A stretch of 64,000 nucleotides of DNA from JAPKZH01 sp964537875 (GCA_964537875.1 CAZIDN010000007.1:29688-93687), one strand, 5' to 3'. Positions 19,801 to 30,000 are shown, counted from the stretch's first letter. The notes: generated from the sequence alone by a model not told the origin. Made by a program: numbers and translations.

Positions 19801-21930
19801 GAAACCTTTCGTTTCATTGTCGGCGATCAGGATGCCATCGGCGTTGTGTTCAAAAAGCGCGTGGTATCTTGCTTCAGAATCCCGCAGCGTCTCCTCCGCC
19901 CGCTTGTGCTCGGTGAAGTCTTCCCCTGAGCAAAGGATGCCCATGAAGTTCCCGGCTTCATCTTTCAAAGGAATATTGTGCCAGGCGATGATTCTCTCCT
20001 CCCCTCGTTGAGTGAGAACCGGATTTTCATAGTATTCAAGAGGCTCGACTTCTCCGGCCGCCAACCTTTTGAAAACATGTTGTACCTCATTCTTGATTCG
20101 TGCCGGTAAGAAGGTCTCGCACCAGTTCTTTCCGATGATCTCATGCTCCGGATAGCCGAGAATTTCGCATCCTTTTTTATTGATTAGGGTAACCGTGGCC
20201 GATGAATCCAAAATGACGATCATCACGCCTGCGATATCCAGATATCTTTGGGCCTTATCCTTCTCCTTACCCAGCTCTTTTCTCTTCTGCTTCTCGTCGA
20301 TGATGTGGGCAATATAGCTGGCGATAGCCTGAAGGACTGAGACATCGTCTTCAGAGAAGGCGTTGACCTGCGTCGCCTGAAGGTCGAGAACGCCGATGAG
20401 CTGATCTTGGACAACCAGGGGAATGATCAACTCCGCTTTTGTCTCCGTGAGGTGAAAAGCGATATAGTCCGGCTCTTTGAAAACGTCGTTGGCGACGATC
20501 GTTTGTTTCAAGTGCCCCGCCTTGCCGATCAGCCCTTGTCCCAGCTTCTGTCTATGGCCCCTGGGGATAAGAAGGCCCGATTTGTTCCAGCCGGTCAGAT
20601 ATTCGATTTCCTCCGTTTCCGGATCATAAAGGTTCACGGAAATCTTGTAATATCCGAAGGACTTCCCGATGCTTTCGGCTGCCTGGACGATCACCGTTTC
20701 AATATCGGTATTCACCGGAATTTCGCTTTGAATATGATGAATCAGCTCGAGCTGGATGTTGCGCTTTTGAAGGGCCTCTTCGGCCTGTCTCCGGTCGGTC
20801 ATATCCCACATGTAGGAGCGAGTCCCGACAAGCCGTCCGTCTTCTCTCAAATCAACGACATCCACCTCAAGATATCGGACGGATCCATCTTTCTTGATGC
20901 CTCTGAATTCATATTTCGATGGGACATTTTTATTTCGAAGACGTTCTTCATGATAGGTCACGACCTTTTCTCTGTCCTCAGGATGGACGAGTGATTGGAC
21001 AGGCTGTTTTAGCATCTCCTCCATAGAATATCCAAAAATTTCCGCGTACCTTTCATTGAAATATTTGAGATTCCCTTGGCTGTCATCGCTTGATATAGCG
21101 ATCCGGGATTTTTCGACTAAATCCCTAAAATGTTCTTCTGATTTTTTTAAGGCCTCCTCCGCCCGCCTGCGCTCGGTAATGTCTCTTGTAACTGCGACAA
21201 AGCCTTTCAGCTCTCCTTCGATACCACAAACCAGGGCGGAACTGAGTTCACCGATAAATCGGGTTCCGTCTTTCTTAAGCAGGGTATATTGTGCGTCTTT
21301 TAGAATGCCGTCTTTCATAGTTATCTGAAGATTTTTCTTCGCCCGTTCGCGATCCTCCGGAGAAATGAGCTCAAGAGCGTTTTGCCCGATGAGCTCTTGG
21401 GGACTTTTAAAACCGTGGAGCTCGAGAGTTCGGGGGGAAACGTAGGTAATCCTGCCCTCCATATCCGTTGCCGTGACCGCTTCCGGAGAGGTTTCGATCA
21501 TCATTCGAAACCATTGTTCGGACTTGAGAATATGTCGTTCTGTTTTTTTGCGTTCAATGGCGTAGCTGATCGACGTCGCCAGCCGGCTGGTGTTGAGTTG
21601 CTCTTTGACAAGATAATCCTGTGCCCCTCTTTTTATGGCATCGAGAGCAACCGTTTCATCGGCGAGACCAGTCAGCACGATAATCGGAACCTCTTGTTTC
21701 TGAGCATTGACCTTGATGAACGTCTCAAGTCCCCGGCTGTCGGGCAACCCGAGATCCAAGAGGATGACGTTATGCAAGGTCTCTTCGATTTTCTCCAAGC
21801 CCTCCTTGAGGCAGGAGGCAGTTTCAAGATCAAACAGGCTGATGTCCACTTCCTTAAACATTTCGCGAATGAGGAGGATATCCCCCGGGTTATCCTCGAT
21901 CATCAGCACCTTGATCTGTTTGTCGGTCAT
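16891..21930 (-). CDS. Hybrid histidine kinase: REC, seven PAS, GAF, HisKA, HATPase, REC
   Basis: The 1679-residue soluble-looking kinase begins with a receiver (~5-125, LLDLGLPDSRG). Sensor modules follow: two PAS domains (~135-385), a GAF domain (~395-560) and five more PAS domains (~560-1190), most ending in DITERKRAEE-type linkers. The phospho-His lies in ANMSHEIRTPLNAILGFSQL near residue 1222. The ATPase carries GNAVKFTEKGG and GTGLGLAISKEF. A second receiver (~1465-1590, LILMDMRMPVMDGYD) and a ~90-residue tail complete it. No membrane segment is evident, so it probably senses intracellular redox, light or small ligands. It is co-translated with the HD-GYP regulator. Upstream SD is weak (AGAAG). 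The serial near-identical PAS linkers suggest expansion by internal duplication. Confidence 0.93.
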   Translation of the reverse strand: MTDKQIKVLMIEDNPGDILLIREMFKEVDISLFDLETASCLKEGLEKIEETLHNVILLDLGLPDSRGLETFIKVNAQKQEVPIIVLTGLADETVALDAIKRGAQDYLVKEQLNTSRLATSISYAIERKKTERHILKSEQWFRMMIETSPEAVTATDMEGRITYVSPRTLELHGFKSPQELIGQNALELISPEDRERAKKNLQITMKDGILKDAQYTLLKKDGTRFIGELSSALVCGIEGELKGFVAVTRDITERRRAEEALKKSEEHFRDLVEKSRIAISSDDSQGNLKYFNERYAEIFGYSMEEMLKQPVQSLVHPEDREKVVTYHEERLRNKNVPSKYEFRGIKKDGSVRYLEVDVVDLREDGRLVGTRSYMWDMTDRRQAEEALQKRNIQLELIHHIQSEIPVNTDIETVIVQAAESIGKSFGYYKISVNLYDPETEEIEYLTGWNKSGLLIPRGHRQKLGQGLIGKAGHLKQTIVANDVFKEPDYIAFHLTETKAELIIPLVVQDQLIGVLDLQATQVNAFSEDDVSVLQAIASYIAHIIDEKQKRKELGKEKDKAQRYLDIAGVMIVILDSSATVTLINKKGCEILGYPEHEIIGKNWCETFLPARIKNEVQHVFKRLAAGEVEPLEYYENPVLTQRGEERIIAWHNIPLKDEAGNFMGILCSGEDFTEHKRAEETLRDSEARYHALFEHNADGILIADNETKGFQYANPAMCRMLGYTEDELRILGVSNIHPKDALSHVAAEFEAQIRGEKTLATDLPCLRKDGTIFYADINATTVAIAGRPYLVGFFRDTTERKRAEEDLKRSEERFRLVFESAPDAYYLNDLKGHFIDGNKAAEKLTGYKREELVGMSFLKLNLLSAELIPKAAYLLVKNLRGKPTGPDEFILKRKDGSKVAVEISTHPVRLEGKAVVLGIARDITERKKGEQALKENEEKYRTLTENINVGVFRNTAGPKNRFMEANPALVRMFGYKNRKAFLALNLSDLYQNVEDRERLIEKLLTKGFIRNEEVHVEKKDGKPFIYSLSAVAVKDEHGSIQYFDGTIEDITERKRAEEALQESEEKYRTLVENAAEAILIAQDGMLKFVNRMASEISGYSEQELRSSPFLEFVHPDDRQMVGEHYLRRLKGDVSLPRYAFRLINKDGSIKWVEIDAVLVAWEDKPATLNFLSDITERKRGEEELSKHREHLEELVKERTKELEGAKQDADAANRAKSIFLANMSHEIRTPLNAILGFSQLMGQDDTLNPQQRKHLDTINRSGEHLLALINDVLEMSKIEAGRTTLNATTFDLRALLEDLEMMFRVRTDAKKLDFAVEGLSHIPDYVVGDEGKLRQVFINLLGNAVKFTEKGGIVLRVHMNQESSNRLRLQAEVEDTGVGIPETELNNLFKPFQQTQNSRRAGSGTGLGLAISKEFVRLMEGDITVDSKDGTGSLIKFDVHLGECEAGSDKKKPESARVKGLRPGQPTYRILIADDEDTNLTLISQMLGNIGFETRQVTNGQEAVEEFTAWQPHLILMDMRMPVMDGYDAIRLIRAGAGGRDVKIVSISASAFSQNRQEALRAGADDFIAKPFREAVLYETIGKLLGVAYVFSDEAGLAKLLPGAAVMSAMTAEILSVLPEESINKMRDAVTNADFDLMMELAGGVEDHNILVAQELRSLIERFEYSELLELLQTRRNAR

Positions 21931-22030
21931 TTTTTATCTTCTGTAGGGAGTTTCATCGTGGCCAGCCCGTTAAGGTTTCCAGCGCCTTCCGAATCTGAGC
22001 TTGTCTCATCATGTTGACGGATGTCTTCAT

Positions 22031-22331
22031 CTTAATTTCTCTGTTTCAGGAAAAAATGATGAGCTGCTGTTTTCCTCCCCTCACGGCCCCAGGATTATGG
22101 CGTAATGCTCTCCGTGCCCGTCAGGCCTGTCTGAGATATACCACCTCGATTTCTGCTCGGCATGCTAAAATTGTCGGGGGAATCTTTCAGTTTAACAATC
22201 CCCTCTTTGAATGAAGTTTAAGATGATTTTTATTCGGGTTTTATCACCTATAAGGGGGATGTCGGCTTAATTACAGACGTCTTGATCTGTAAACTTTCTT
22301 ACAAGTTATTTATTTTAAAGGAGGTTAGAGG
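22031..22331. other. Intergenic stretch between the two signalling units
   Basis: The ~430 bp between the hybrid kinase start (21930) and the receiver gene end (22360) contain no established gene. The half next to 22331 is AT-rich and may carry a plus-strand promoter for the short reading frame at 22332. A possible -35, TTGATC, lies near 22280, but no clear -10 was found. No convincing terminator was seen for the receiver gene. Confidence 0.4.
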
Positions 22332-22388
22332 ATGAAAAGGATATTTTTCCTCGTCATTTTCACTTGCTTCCGTCCGGCGGCAGCTTGA
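22332..22388 (+). pseudogene. Start of a secreted-protein gene, cut off after 18 codons
   Basis: An ATG at 22332 follows an excellent ribosome site (AAAGGAGG, 7 bases of spacer) and encodes [12 protein letters not shown] followed by a short tail ending at TGA 22388. The residues are those of a signal-peptide beginning, but the frame runs into the opposing receiver gene and stops. It looks like the 5' remnant of a gene whose body was lost by rearrangement. A genuine micro-peptide is the alternative. Confidence 0.35.
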
Positions 22389-22815
22389 CCACAGTCAGCC
22401 AGAAGTCCTCGATGGATTTCACGACCTTGATGAATTGATTCAGGTCAATGGGCTTTGTGATAAAACAGTTCGCATTGAGGTTGTACGTCTTCAGGACGTC
22501 TTCCTCATCCTTAGAAACCGTCAAGATAACCACTGGGATTCGCTTCAGGTCGGGGTCTCCTTTGATCTCTGCCAGAACCTCCCGGCCGTCTTTTCCGGGA
22601 AGGTTGAGGTCCAGCAGGATGAGGTCGGGCCGCTGCACTCGAGCATGCTTACCCTCTTTCCGGAGAAAATCCATCGCCTCCTGGCCGTTATCCACCAGAT
22701 GCAGAGTGTTGCGGACTTTGGCGTCCTGGAAAACTTCCCAGGCCAGCCGGGCATCCCCCGGGTTGTCCTCAACCAATAAGATTTCGATGGGATGGACCGC
22801 GATTTCGGAAACCAT
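22360..22815 (-). CDS. Single-domain response regulator (Rcp1-like receiver)
   Basis: The ~151-residue product is a lone receiver domain: acidic pair in [18 protein letters not shown], phospho-Asp in [15 protein letters not shown] (~residue 64), Thr in [12 protein letters not shown] and Lys in [15 protein letters not shown]. The long insertion and NPGDARL motif are typical of Rcp1-type regulators that work with PAS or phytochrome kinases without a DNA-binding output. Two in-frame ATGs exist (22821 and 22815). AAGGAGG is 2 bases from the first and 8 from the second, so 22815 is preferred. The upstream kinase stop overlaps the first ATG, indicating translational coupling. Confidence 0.9.
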   Translation of the reverse strand: MVSEIAVHPIEILLVEDNPGDARLAWEVFQDAKVRNTLHLVDNGQEAMDFLRKEGKHARVQRPDLILLDLNLPGKDGREVLAEIKGDPDLKRIPVVILTVSKDEEDVLKTYNLNANCFITKPIDLNQFIKVVKSIEDFWLTVVKLPPDGSK

Positions 22816-22817
22816 AA

Positions 22818-24035
22818 TCATTCCCTCCTTTTTGGTATTGTGAAAAAGAAAGTGGAGCCATTGCCGGGCTCTGATTCCACCCAGATCCGCCCGCCATGCC
22901 TTTCCACAATCTTCTTGCAGATGGCCAGCCCGATGCCCGTTCCCGGATACTCTTCTCTGCTGTGCAGACGCTGGAAGATGACGAAAATTCGGTCGAAATA
23001 TTCTTTGGCTATGCCTATGCCGTTATCCCGGACTCCAAACATCCATTCTTCCTCCCTCGACTCAGAAAAGACATGGATCCGGGGCGGCTCCTTTCCCCTG
23101 AATTTTATGGCATTTCCGATCAGGTTCTGGAATAGATGGAGCATCTGGGAAGCATCGGCAGTGATCTCAGGCAAGGATTCATGGGTTAGAAGAGCCTGGT
23201 TCTCCTCTATTAAAAGAAGAAGGTTGACGTGAACGTGGGCCAGGATCTCTTCGCTGTTGACAGGCTCGAAAGGCATGCCGCGGGTGGAAAGGCGGGAGTA
23301 GGATAAAAGGTCATTGATCATGTGCTGCATGCGGTTGGCGCCATCCACGGCAAACTCGATGAATTCATCGGCGCTCTTGTCGAGTTTTCCTTTATAGCGC
23401 TGCTCCAAGAGCTGGGTGAAGCTGGAGATCATTCTCAGCGGCTCCTGAAGGTCATGAGAGGCGACATAAGCGAACTGTTCAAGATCTCTGTTGGAACGTT
23501 CCAGTTCCCTGTTCAGGGCGGAGAGTTGAACGACCCGGCTCTCAAGGTCCTTATTTAATCTTATGATCTCTTCCTCAGCCTTTTTGAGGGCGGTGATGTC
23601 CTGCTGGGCCATAAGTAAGACTCGCTGTCCGCCTAATTCTATCTGGTCGATGTTGAGGAGAGCATAAAAAGCTGTCCCGTCCTTTCTCTTCATCCTGACT
23701 GTGTAATCCCGGACTTTGCCTGTTTCCTCCAGGATTTTGAGCATCTCCCTGCGATCGTTGGCATCCGCGTAAGTTTCCCCAACATTGATTGTCTTGAATT
23801 CCTCTTGCGAATAGCCTGTCATCTCCTCCACCATCCGGTTTATAGAATAGACATTCCCCTTCAGGTCTAATATCCCTATGCCTACGGGCACCGCCTCAAC
23901 CAGCTTGGGCAATTTCTCCTCAGATTCACGGAGCGCCTCTTTCACCCGCTTGAGCTCGGTGAGACGTGAATCCGCGCCGGCAAGTGACGGAGGGTTTTTC
24001 GATTTCTTTTTTTTGATATTAGCTTTTCCTTCCAT
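22818..24035 (-). CDS. PAS-domain sensor histidine kinase
   Basis: The 405-residue product starts with a Lys-rich segment and coiled coil. One PAS domain (~40-165) follows, then a second coiled coil and HisKA with phospho-His in [20 protein letters not shown] (~residue 193). The HATPase domain has [22 protein letters not shown] and [18 protein letters not shown]. There is no membrane segment. The DLQEPLR form of the H-box is typical of kinases paired with Rcp1-like receivers, and the receiver gene follows with an ATGA overlap. A strong promoter lies about 160 bp upstream. Confidence 0.92.
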   Translation of the reverse strand: MEGKANIKKKKSKNPPSLAGADSRLTELKRVKEALRESEEKLPKLVEAVPVGIGILDLKGNVYSINRMVEEMTGYSQEEFKTINVGETYADANDRREMLKILEETGKVRDYTVRMKRKDGTAFYALLNIDQIELGGQRVLLMAQQDITALKKAEEEIIRLNKDLESRVVQLSALNRELERSNRDLEQFAYVASHDLQEPLRMISSFTQLLEQRYKGKLDKSADEFIEFAVDGANRMQHMINDLLSYSRLSTRGMPFEPVNSEEILAHVHVNLLLLIEENQALLTHESLPEITADASQMLHLFQNLIGNAIKFRGKEPPRIHVFSESREEEWMFGVRDNGIGIAKEYFDRIFVIFQRLHSREEYPGTGIGLAICKKIVERHGGRIWVESEPGNGSTFFFTIPKRRE

Positions 24036-24195
24036 ATTTAGGCCATCCTATTTGGGTGCGTTTTTTTAAGCAGGATTCGCTTTTGTTCCTGAGCATGGCT
24101 ATGCTTTCGAAATCGATGATCGAGCTCTCTAGCATGATTAGCCAAAAACCCCTCCGCCCTTTCAGCTGAATTTTATCTTGTGCTCTATGGGGAAG

Positions 24196-24225
24196 ATCAT
24201 AAATCGAGACCCGCGCGATTGTCAA
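24196..24225 (-). promoter_or_regulatory. Sigma70-type promoter of the PAS kinase-receiver operon
   Basis: On the minus strand a consensus TTGACA (24220-24225) and TATGAT (24196-24201) are separated by 18 bp. The leader to the ATG at 24035 would be about 150 nt and holds no obvious riboswitch. Confidence 0.6.
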
Positions 24226-24322
24226 GCCGGCGACACCGGTGCTTTTTCCTTTAGGATGAAAGAAAATAGCGAGACATCACTCTGGGGGGATTACCTCTTT
24301 TTTTCATCCTCTCTATAATCGA

Positions 24323-25432
24323 TTATTTGTCCTTCCACACTTTCCCGTCCTGGCTGATGTACCAGGCCTCGCCGGATTTGCCACGGTAAATGGCCTCAAA
24401 CAGGCTTGTCGTGGTCTGGATGACGGGCGGAAAGACAAAATCGTCGACTTTGAGGTCTTTTTCTTTGAGCCCGAGAGCTCCCAGGTCTGGGGAAAAATTT
24501 CCTTTTTCGGCTTTGAAGGCCCACTCTTTATAGTAGATTTTCCGTAGAGCCCATTTAGCTGCTTCCTCAGGCTTGTCCTGGAACGAATCTTTTCCCCGGC
24601 CGGCGGTCTTCCCGGAGAACTGGACATAGCCCCACATCTCGGGATAATGGATGTTGATCAAGCCCATGGGCGACCAGACCCAGTTGTCTTCGGCAAAAGG
24701 CTTTCCCGTCGCCGGATCCTTGGCTTTGACATATTGCCCGTTCTCGACGTTTATGCGATATTCCACCCGGGAAAAGTTGACGCGCCATTGATCTCCCGGC
24801 TTGGGCAATGACTTCGCCGCGGCGGCTTCTTTGAGGACCTCCCAAGGCATGGCGATCTCGACAAACCAGCCTTTGTCCTTGTCGCCGGGATTGTTGACTG
24901 TCCCGTTGACCTTGACCGCCGTCTGGAGTCCCTGGATATCCCAGGCATGGATCGCAGGCCCCCCATCCCGGTAGGGCCTGACCAGGAAAAGATCCCAGAC
25001 CGTATTCAGGGCATTGATCTCGAGCTCGTAGTAGTTGTGGGTATCGCCGTCGGGATCGATGAAGACCTCGAAATCATTGTCTTGGTAAATGATCGAATCG
25101 CGCTTGGTCAGCGTGGCCCAGACATCGGGCTCCTCGAGAAAGGCTCCGAAGTAAAAATAATCATTGTCCCAGAGCATTTTGACCATCGTTCGGTGCCGCG
25201 GCTTAGAACGGAGCGAGCCTTCGATATCCACAAAATTGTCCGACCAGGGGACCTTGGACCAGACCTCTTCATCCAAATTGCCGTCGACTTGGACCGGCCC
25301 GGCCGCCCTGTAACAAATAGATTTTTTGGGATTAAAGGCAATCTTCGGCTCGGGAACCTTGGTTCCGTCCGAAAACCCTAGGATGATCGCAAGAAAACAA
25401 GCAGAAACAAGAAAAAAAATCCGCGATTTCAT
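24323..25432 (-). CDS. Secreted protein with CBM9-like carbohydrate-binding domain
   Basis: The 369-residue product has a signal peptide (FFLVSACFLAIILGFSDG) and a CBM9-like domain over ~35-240. Family marks include VDGNLDEEVWSKVPWSDNF, MLWDNDYFYFGAFLEEPDVW, DNDFEVFIDPDGDTHNYYEL and GWFVEIAMPW, resembling the sugar- and calcium-binding fold of xylanase modules. The C-terminal ~120 residues (WGYVQFSGK onward) show no catalytic motif I recognise. Stand-alone CBM9-like proteins are common beside glycosidase genes; the role may be glycan capture (inference). GGAG precedes the ATG, and a possible 16-codon leader reading frame ends just before it. Confidence 0.85.
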   Translation of the reverse strand: MKSRIFFLVSACFLAIILGFSDGTKVPEPKIAFNPKKSICYRAAGPVQVDGNLDEEVWSKVPWSDNFVDIEGSLRSKPRHRTMVKMLWDNDYFYFGAFLEEPDVWATLTKRDSIIYQDNDFEVFIDPDGDTHNYYELEINALNTVWDLFLVRPYRDGGPAIHAWDIQGLQTAVKVNGTVNNPGDKDKGWFVEIAMPWEVLKEAAAAKSLPKPGDQWRVNFSRVEYRINVENGQYVKAKDPATGKPFAEDNWVWSPMGLINIHYPEMWGYVQFSGKTAGRGKDSFQDKPEEAAKWALRKIYYKEWAFKAEKGNFSPDLGALGLKEKDLKVDDFVFPPVIQTTTSLFEAIYRGKSGEAWYISQDGKVWKDK

Positions 25433-25441
25433 CGTTCTCTC

Positions 25442-25492
25442 CTATGCCCGTTTTCCCTTATTTCTAGTTTTCCGAGGTGTGAGGGCAAACAT
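25442..25492 (-). CDS. Possible 16-residue leader peptide upstream of the CBM9-like gene
   Basis: ATG at 25492 follows AAAGGAGGT with 7-8 bases of spacer, one of the best ribosome sites in the window. It encodes MFALTPRKTRNKGKRA. The TAG stop overlaps the TAGGAGAG ribosome site of the CBM9-like gene, whose ATG is 10 bases on, so translating one would influence the other. The peptide is strongly basic. It may be a regulatory upstream reading frame; chance cannot be excluded. Confidence 0.35.
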   Translation of the reverse strand: MFALTPRKTRNKGKRA

Positions 25493-25641
25493 TCTATTTA
25501 CCTCCTTTAATGTCCAAGGAGAAAGGAAGTTTAATAATTTTCGTTCTGCTCCATTTTATTCGGAAAACATAGTGAGGAAACGATCCGGATTGTTTCGCCT
25601 TTCTGTTCTCACGAAATGTGAGAGACTCATTTCTTCTTACC

Positions 25642-26784
25642 TTATCTTCCTTTCAATACTTCGCCAAGGGCCTTCCAGTGCTCATCCGTCATCGAGCTCA
25701 TGGCGAACAGGGTGATTCCTCGCGCTCCGCCCTTGAAGGATCCCTCAACCGCTCGAGAAAGCTCCGCGGGCTTGATCTGAGAGATAAAAAGGCCGCTGTA
25801 AAGAGGACGCGACGAAGGCAGCTCGGCGACGCCCTCCCGTGTGGCCGGCTCCAGCCAATCCAAATCCTTGGCGTAATAATAATGATAGATCATCGGATGG
25901 ACTGTATCGAGCCTCCACTTCGGCCAGTCTTGGCGGACGTAGCGGCGGGAGAGCTCCGGCGTGGCAAAGACCGCCGCCGAAATCGGCTTTCCTTTTCTGT
26001 GGGCCGCATCGGCCAGCTTGTCGACGATGTTGGTAATCGTCTGATAACGGTAGTTCTTCCAGGCTTGATGAGAGGAAGGATCCTCGATTCTAAGCGGGTC
26101 GATGCCTTCGATCTCTTCGAAATTCTTGCGGCAGACAGGACAATAACAGAAATCGAACTGGGGATACTCTTTATCCTGGACGAGATTGTACTTGGGCTGC
26201 AGGGCTTCCGGCAGAATCACGTCCGGGTAGCGGATATAATCGAGGTGGATGCCCTTGATCCCTTCAATATCCGCCAGTTCCCGCACGAAATTTTCCAGGT
26301 ATTCATAAACTTCGGGGCGCGAAGGACAGAGCCATTTGTAAGAAGGGATATATGGCTGTTTGGCCAGCGTCGAATCGCCGCTGCGGCTGACAACGAACCA
26401 GTCGGGATGATCTTTCTCGACGGCCGCGGCATTGCAGATCAGGGCGCAGATCCAGGCGTGGACTTCGAGACCGGCTTGCTTGGCCGCGGGCAAAATCTTG
26501 GCCAATTCATCGACCTCATGGACGGCAAAAGAGCTTGGATAAAAGGCCTTGGCCCCGGTATAGCTCAGAAGATGGACCGCCTGGATCCCCGCCCCGGCCG
26601 CTTGGTCGAATTTTCTTTTCCATGACTCGGCCGAAATTTTCGGGTCAGGATGAGCCCACATCCAGTTCTTAATCTCATTTTTCGGCGCCTTTTCAAGCGG
26701 CTGCGCCTCTTTCGTGAATAGATGAGTCCCGGCGATCGTTAAGGCGCCCGCTCCCAAGCCGGCCAAAAATTCCCGTCTTTTCAT
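25642..26784 (-). CDS. GHL10-like putative glycoside hydrolase (DUF187-type), Tat signal
   Basis: From the ATG at 26784 the product has 380 residues. MKRREFLAGLGAGALTIAGT fits a twin-arginine signal. The remainder is a TIM barrel of the GHL10/DUF187 type: NWMWAHPDPKIS, GIQAVHLLSYTGAKAFYP, GLEVHAWI, WLCPSRPEVYEYLENFVREL, and GIKGIHLDYIRYPD, where the Asp after HL is the usual catalytic candidate. A CYCPVCRKNF motif could bind a metal. Relatives are thought to act on glycans but few are characterised. The ATG is preferred over a TTG at 26802 because GAGGT lies four bases before it. Confidence 0.8.
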   Translation of the reverse strand: MKRREFLAGLGAGALTIAGTHLFTKEAQPLEKAPKNEIKNWMWAHPDPKISAESWKRKFDQAAGAGIQAVHLLSYTGAKAFYPSSFAVHEVDELAKILPAAKQAGLEVHAWICALICNAAAVEKDHPDWFVVSRSGDSTLAKQPYIPSYKWLCPSRPEVYEYLENFVRELADIEGIKGIHLDYIRYPDVILPEALQPKYNLVQDKEYPQFDFCYCPVCRKNFEEIEGIDPLRIEDPSSHQAWKNYRYQTITNIVDKLADAAHRKGKPISAAVFATPELSRRYVRQDWPKWRLDTVHPMIYHYYYAKDLDWLEPATREGVAELPSSRPLYSGLFISQIKPAELSRAVEGSFKGGARGITLFAMSSMTDEHWKALGEVLKGR

Positions 26785-26944
26785 ACGACCTCGTTCATTC
26801 AATTTAAACAGAAAATTATGAAGGGGTCAAATCCCAAAATTCCCATTGGGATCCGCCATTATTGATAGCCGAATGCTATTCATGAAGATAGATTAATAGA
26901 AAGGAGCATCCTCCCATGAATTCATCGCCAAATGCTCCTGGGAA

Positions 26945-26975
26945 GGAAGGAAACCCTAGGCAAGGGTTTTCTTCC
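26945..26975 (-). terminator. Hairpin downstream of the propeller/beta-barrel protease gene
   Basis: GGAAGGAAACCCT pairs with AGGGTTTTCTTCC across a 5-base loop, with one G-U pair, about 30 bp beyond the stop at 27006. No run of U follows on the minus strand, so it may be a weak terminator or an RNA-stability hairpin. Confidence 0.3.
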
Positions 26976-27005
26976 AAGAGTATCCGACAGGCCCCGCGCC
27001 TTTTC

Positions 27006-30000
27006 CTAGAATCCCGGATAGAAGCTGAATTGCCAGTAGCCGCTCTTACTGTAGAGGGGACGGTCGAACGGCCAGACATAGTTGACGCCGAGCACGAGAT
27101 ACCCCAGGAGGTTGACTCTCAGGCCGAAACCCGCGCTGGAAATGGGCTTCTGGATTCCATGCGGCGAAAGGATCGGCAAGCGCGGACTGTTGGTGGAATC
27201 CCAGGCGACTCCGACATCATAGAAGGCCAGGAAATCCACGGGGAAGATCCCGTAAAATCCCTTGCCGATTCCCAGGGCCCCGAACAGCGGAAAACGCAGT
27301 TCAAAATTGGCGACCATCATCCGGCTTCCCCACAGCCTGTTGAAATCGAAAGTATCTTTGGTTTCGGGATCGACTTCCTGCGCGGTAAAGGACCCGTAGT
27401 TGTAGCCCCGCACGAGAGTATCGTATCCGAGAAACATCGGATACAGCCTCTGATCATCAGAGCCCTTTCCATAGCGTCCATAAGTCATGACACGGAAGGC
27501 CAAGGTGAACGGCTTGACGGGCATTAAATACCGCCTGTAATCCCCCAACAAGGAATAAAATTTGAGCGATCCGACGGTAGGCGAAGCCTCGAGTCTGTAG
27601 CTCTGGCCCAGAATCGGGGCTGTCGCGCCGAAGAAGGCGCTGTCATAGACCAAGGCGGCGGAGGCATAGGCCATGGCCAGGCCCGGAGGGGACGGCAGCT
27701 TGGTTTTTTCATCCAAGATGAGGGTGTTGTCGTACATGGAGTAAGCGCGGGTGTAGACGACATTGTTAAAATCAATGTAATTTAGTCCAGCCGACAATTC
27801 AAACCGTTGCATCTGACTGAAAGGATAGGAAGCAAAGCCTCCGATCTGATAATAGATCTGTCGATAAAGAACTTCCTCTTCGATATAGGCCGGCTCATTG
27901 AAGACATAGTCTGTGTAGACGTTATAGCCGCCATAAACATAGGGGATGCGATAGGCAATGGCCCCCCAATTCAGGCGATTCCTCGAGTTCACGTACTGGG
28001 CGAGGAAAGAGGAATCTTCCAGCCGGTTGTAGACCTGGACCATCGTGGCCAGGTTATGGAAGCCGAGCATGTCGCTCCAGAACAGGGTGATCCCGCCGCC
28101 CCCGTAGGTGCCGTAGCGGTCGACGCCGACTCCCATCTGGGGCGGCGTGGCAAAGTCCAGGGACAGCTTGGGCTTGTACTGGCTGAAGCCGAATTTGGTT
28201 GCATCCGGAAGCCCGAACCAGGGATTCTTGAGCAGTCCGAGAATCTCGGATCCGGATCGCTCTTTGGGAGGCAGCACGGCCGGAGAGTATTGCCCTGCCG
28301 GGACCTCCACGGCTTTGCCCGCCAGCAAATCATGAGGTTCGATGGTGTAGATGCTGAAATTTCCGTCGTCATAGACGCTATACAGCAGGTCATTCGTTTT
28401 CGCTGCGATCGACAGGGCCGGGCTGAGCTGGGTTATCCCGCTGACCCCGGTATAGAGGTTGGTGACCTCGGTTACATTTCCGGATTCGATGGCCAGCCTG
28501 TACACGTTGGGAATGCCGTTTTGGTCGGAGATAAAGTGGAGACTCTTGGAATCCGATGACCATTGGGGATTGACGCTTTTTGCGGCATCAAATGTTTTCA
28601 GCTCCTTGATCTCGCCCGATTCAGGATCCATCAAGGCCAGACGGAAACCGCCCATATTCAACACATCCATCTTCGTCGTGAATCGTTCGGTCACGAAGGC
28701 GATCGTGCGTCCGTCCGGCGACCAGACGGGATGAATATCTCCGTAGGGATCCCCCGTCATATTCTTCAGTTTCTTCGTTTCCAGGTCATAGATATAGAGA
28801 TCGGTATAGCCGCCGGCCAATCCCGAGAAGGCGATCTTTTTGCCGTCCGGTGACCAGGTCGGGTTGAGGATCTCGCCGAGTTCGGGGAACTTGATTTCCT
28901 CGCTGATCTTCTGACCTTCGACATCGAGAAGGGCCAGCACCGGCTTGCCGGCGCTCACCGCCCCGAAGACAAACTGTTTGCCCGTCATGTCCCAGGAGCC
29001 GGCGGAATTGATAAACTGGATGCTCTGGAAATGGGGATCTACAGACGTCCGGGTGATTCTTCTGGTCGTTTTTCCCGTCTTTGCGTCTCCGATGAACATA
29101 TCGAGTGAGAACAAGTCTCTCGAAGAAATGTAGACAAACTTCTTGCCGTCCGGGCTGAGCACGGGAGCGACATTATACGGGTCGTATTCAGAGCCTTTGA
29201 CCAGCAGCCGTCCCGTCGCCGTCGGGGGCTGGGTTGTCTGCTGGTAGGGGCTGTAATCTTTCTTCAGGGCGGCCTGCCAGTCTTCGGACAATTTTTTCAA
29301 GTTGATGCCGAGCGCCCTTTCCATGGCCTTCTCGTAGTCGGCGCCCCGGACGATGTCTTTCATCACTTTAACCACGACCAGGTCGCCCCAACGGCCGCCG
29401 ATATACGCCCAGACCGCCTGGCCGTAGCGGTAGGGAAAATAGCGATAAGGATCCCTGAGGTCTTTGATCGTGGGCATCTTCTTTTTCTTGATCACATCCC
29501 GCATCCACATCGCCGTGTTCGAGTCCACGGGACCGATCGAAAGATATTCGGCCATCCCCTCGACGACCCAGAGGGGCGCCCGTTCCAAGCCGCCCATGCT
29601 CTGTCCGGAATACTGTTGAGCCGGCCCGGCCGCCATATCGTACTGGAAGGCATGGACCAGCTCGTGGCCGATGACATGGTCTGTTTCTTCGAGCGAGGCG
29701 CCGAAGGGCAGGATGATGCGCCGCTTCATGGATTCCGTGACGCCGCCCGTCCCTTCGCCGATGATATCGGACAGGACCGTGGTCTGCTCAAACTGAGGGT
29801 GGCTGGCGTACATAATCAGGGCCTGGCGGCCGCGCAGTTCGTAATTGAAGAGCCGGGCGTATCTCTTGTACCAGCGCTCGGCCATCCGGGCGCCCACCTT
29901 GGTAGCCTGTTCTTCCTCCGGATAAAAATAGACGTCGAAATGCTCGGTCTTTAAAACTCTATAATCAAATTTCTCGTATTGGACCTTGTTCCGGCCGAAG

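Noticed and set aside
21953..22030. 25-codon frame (MKTSVNMMRQAQIRK...) just upstream of the hybrid kinase
   Set aside because: It reads plausibly but lacks a ribosome site and any known relative; too weak to list as a gene.
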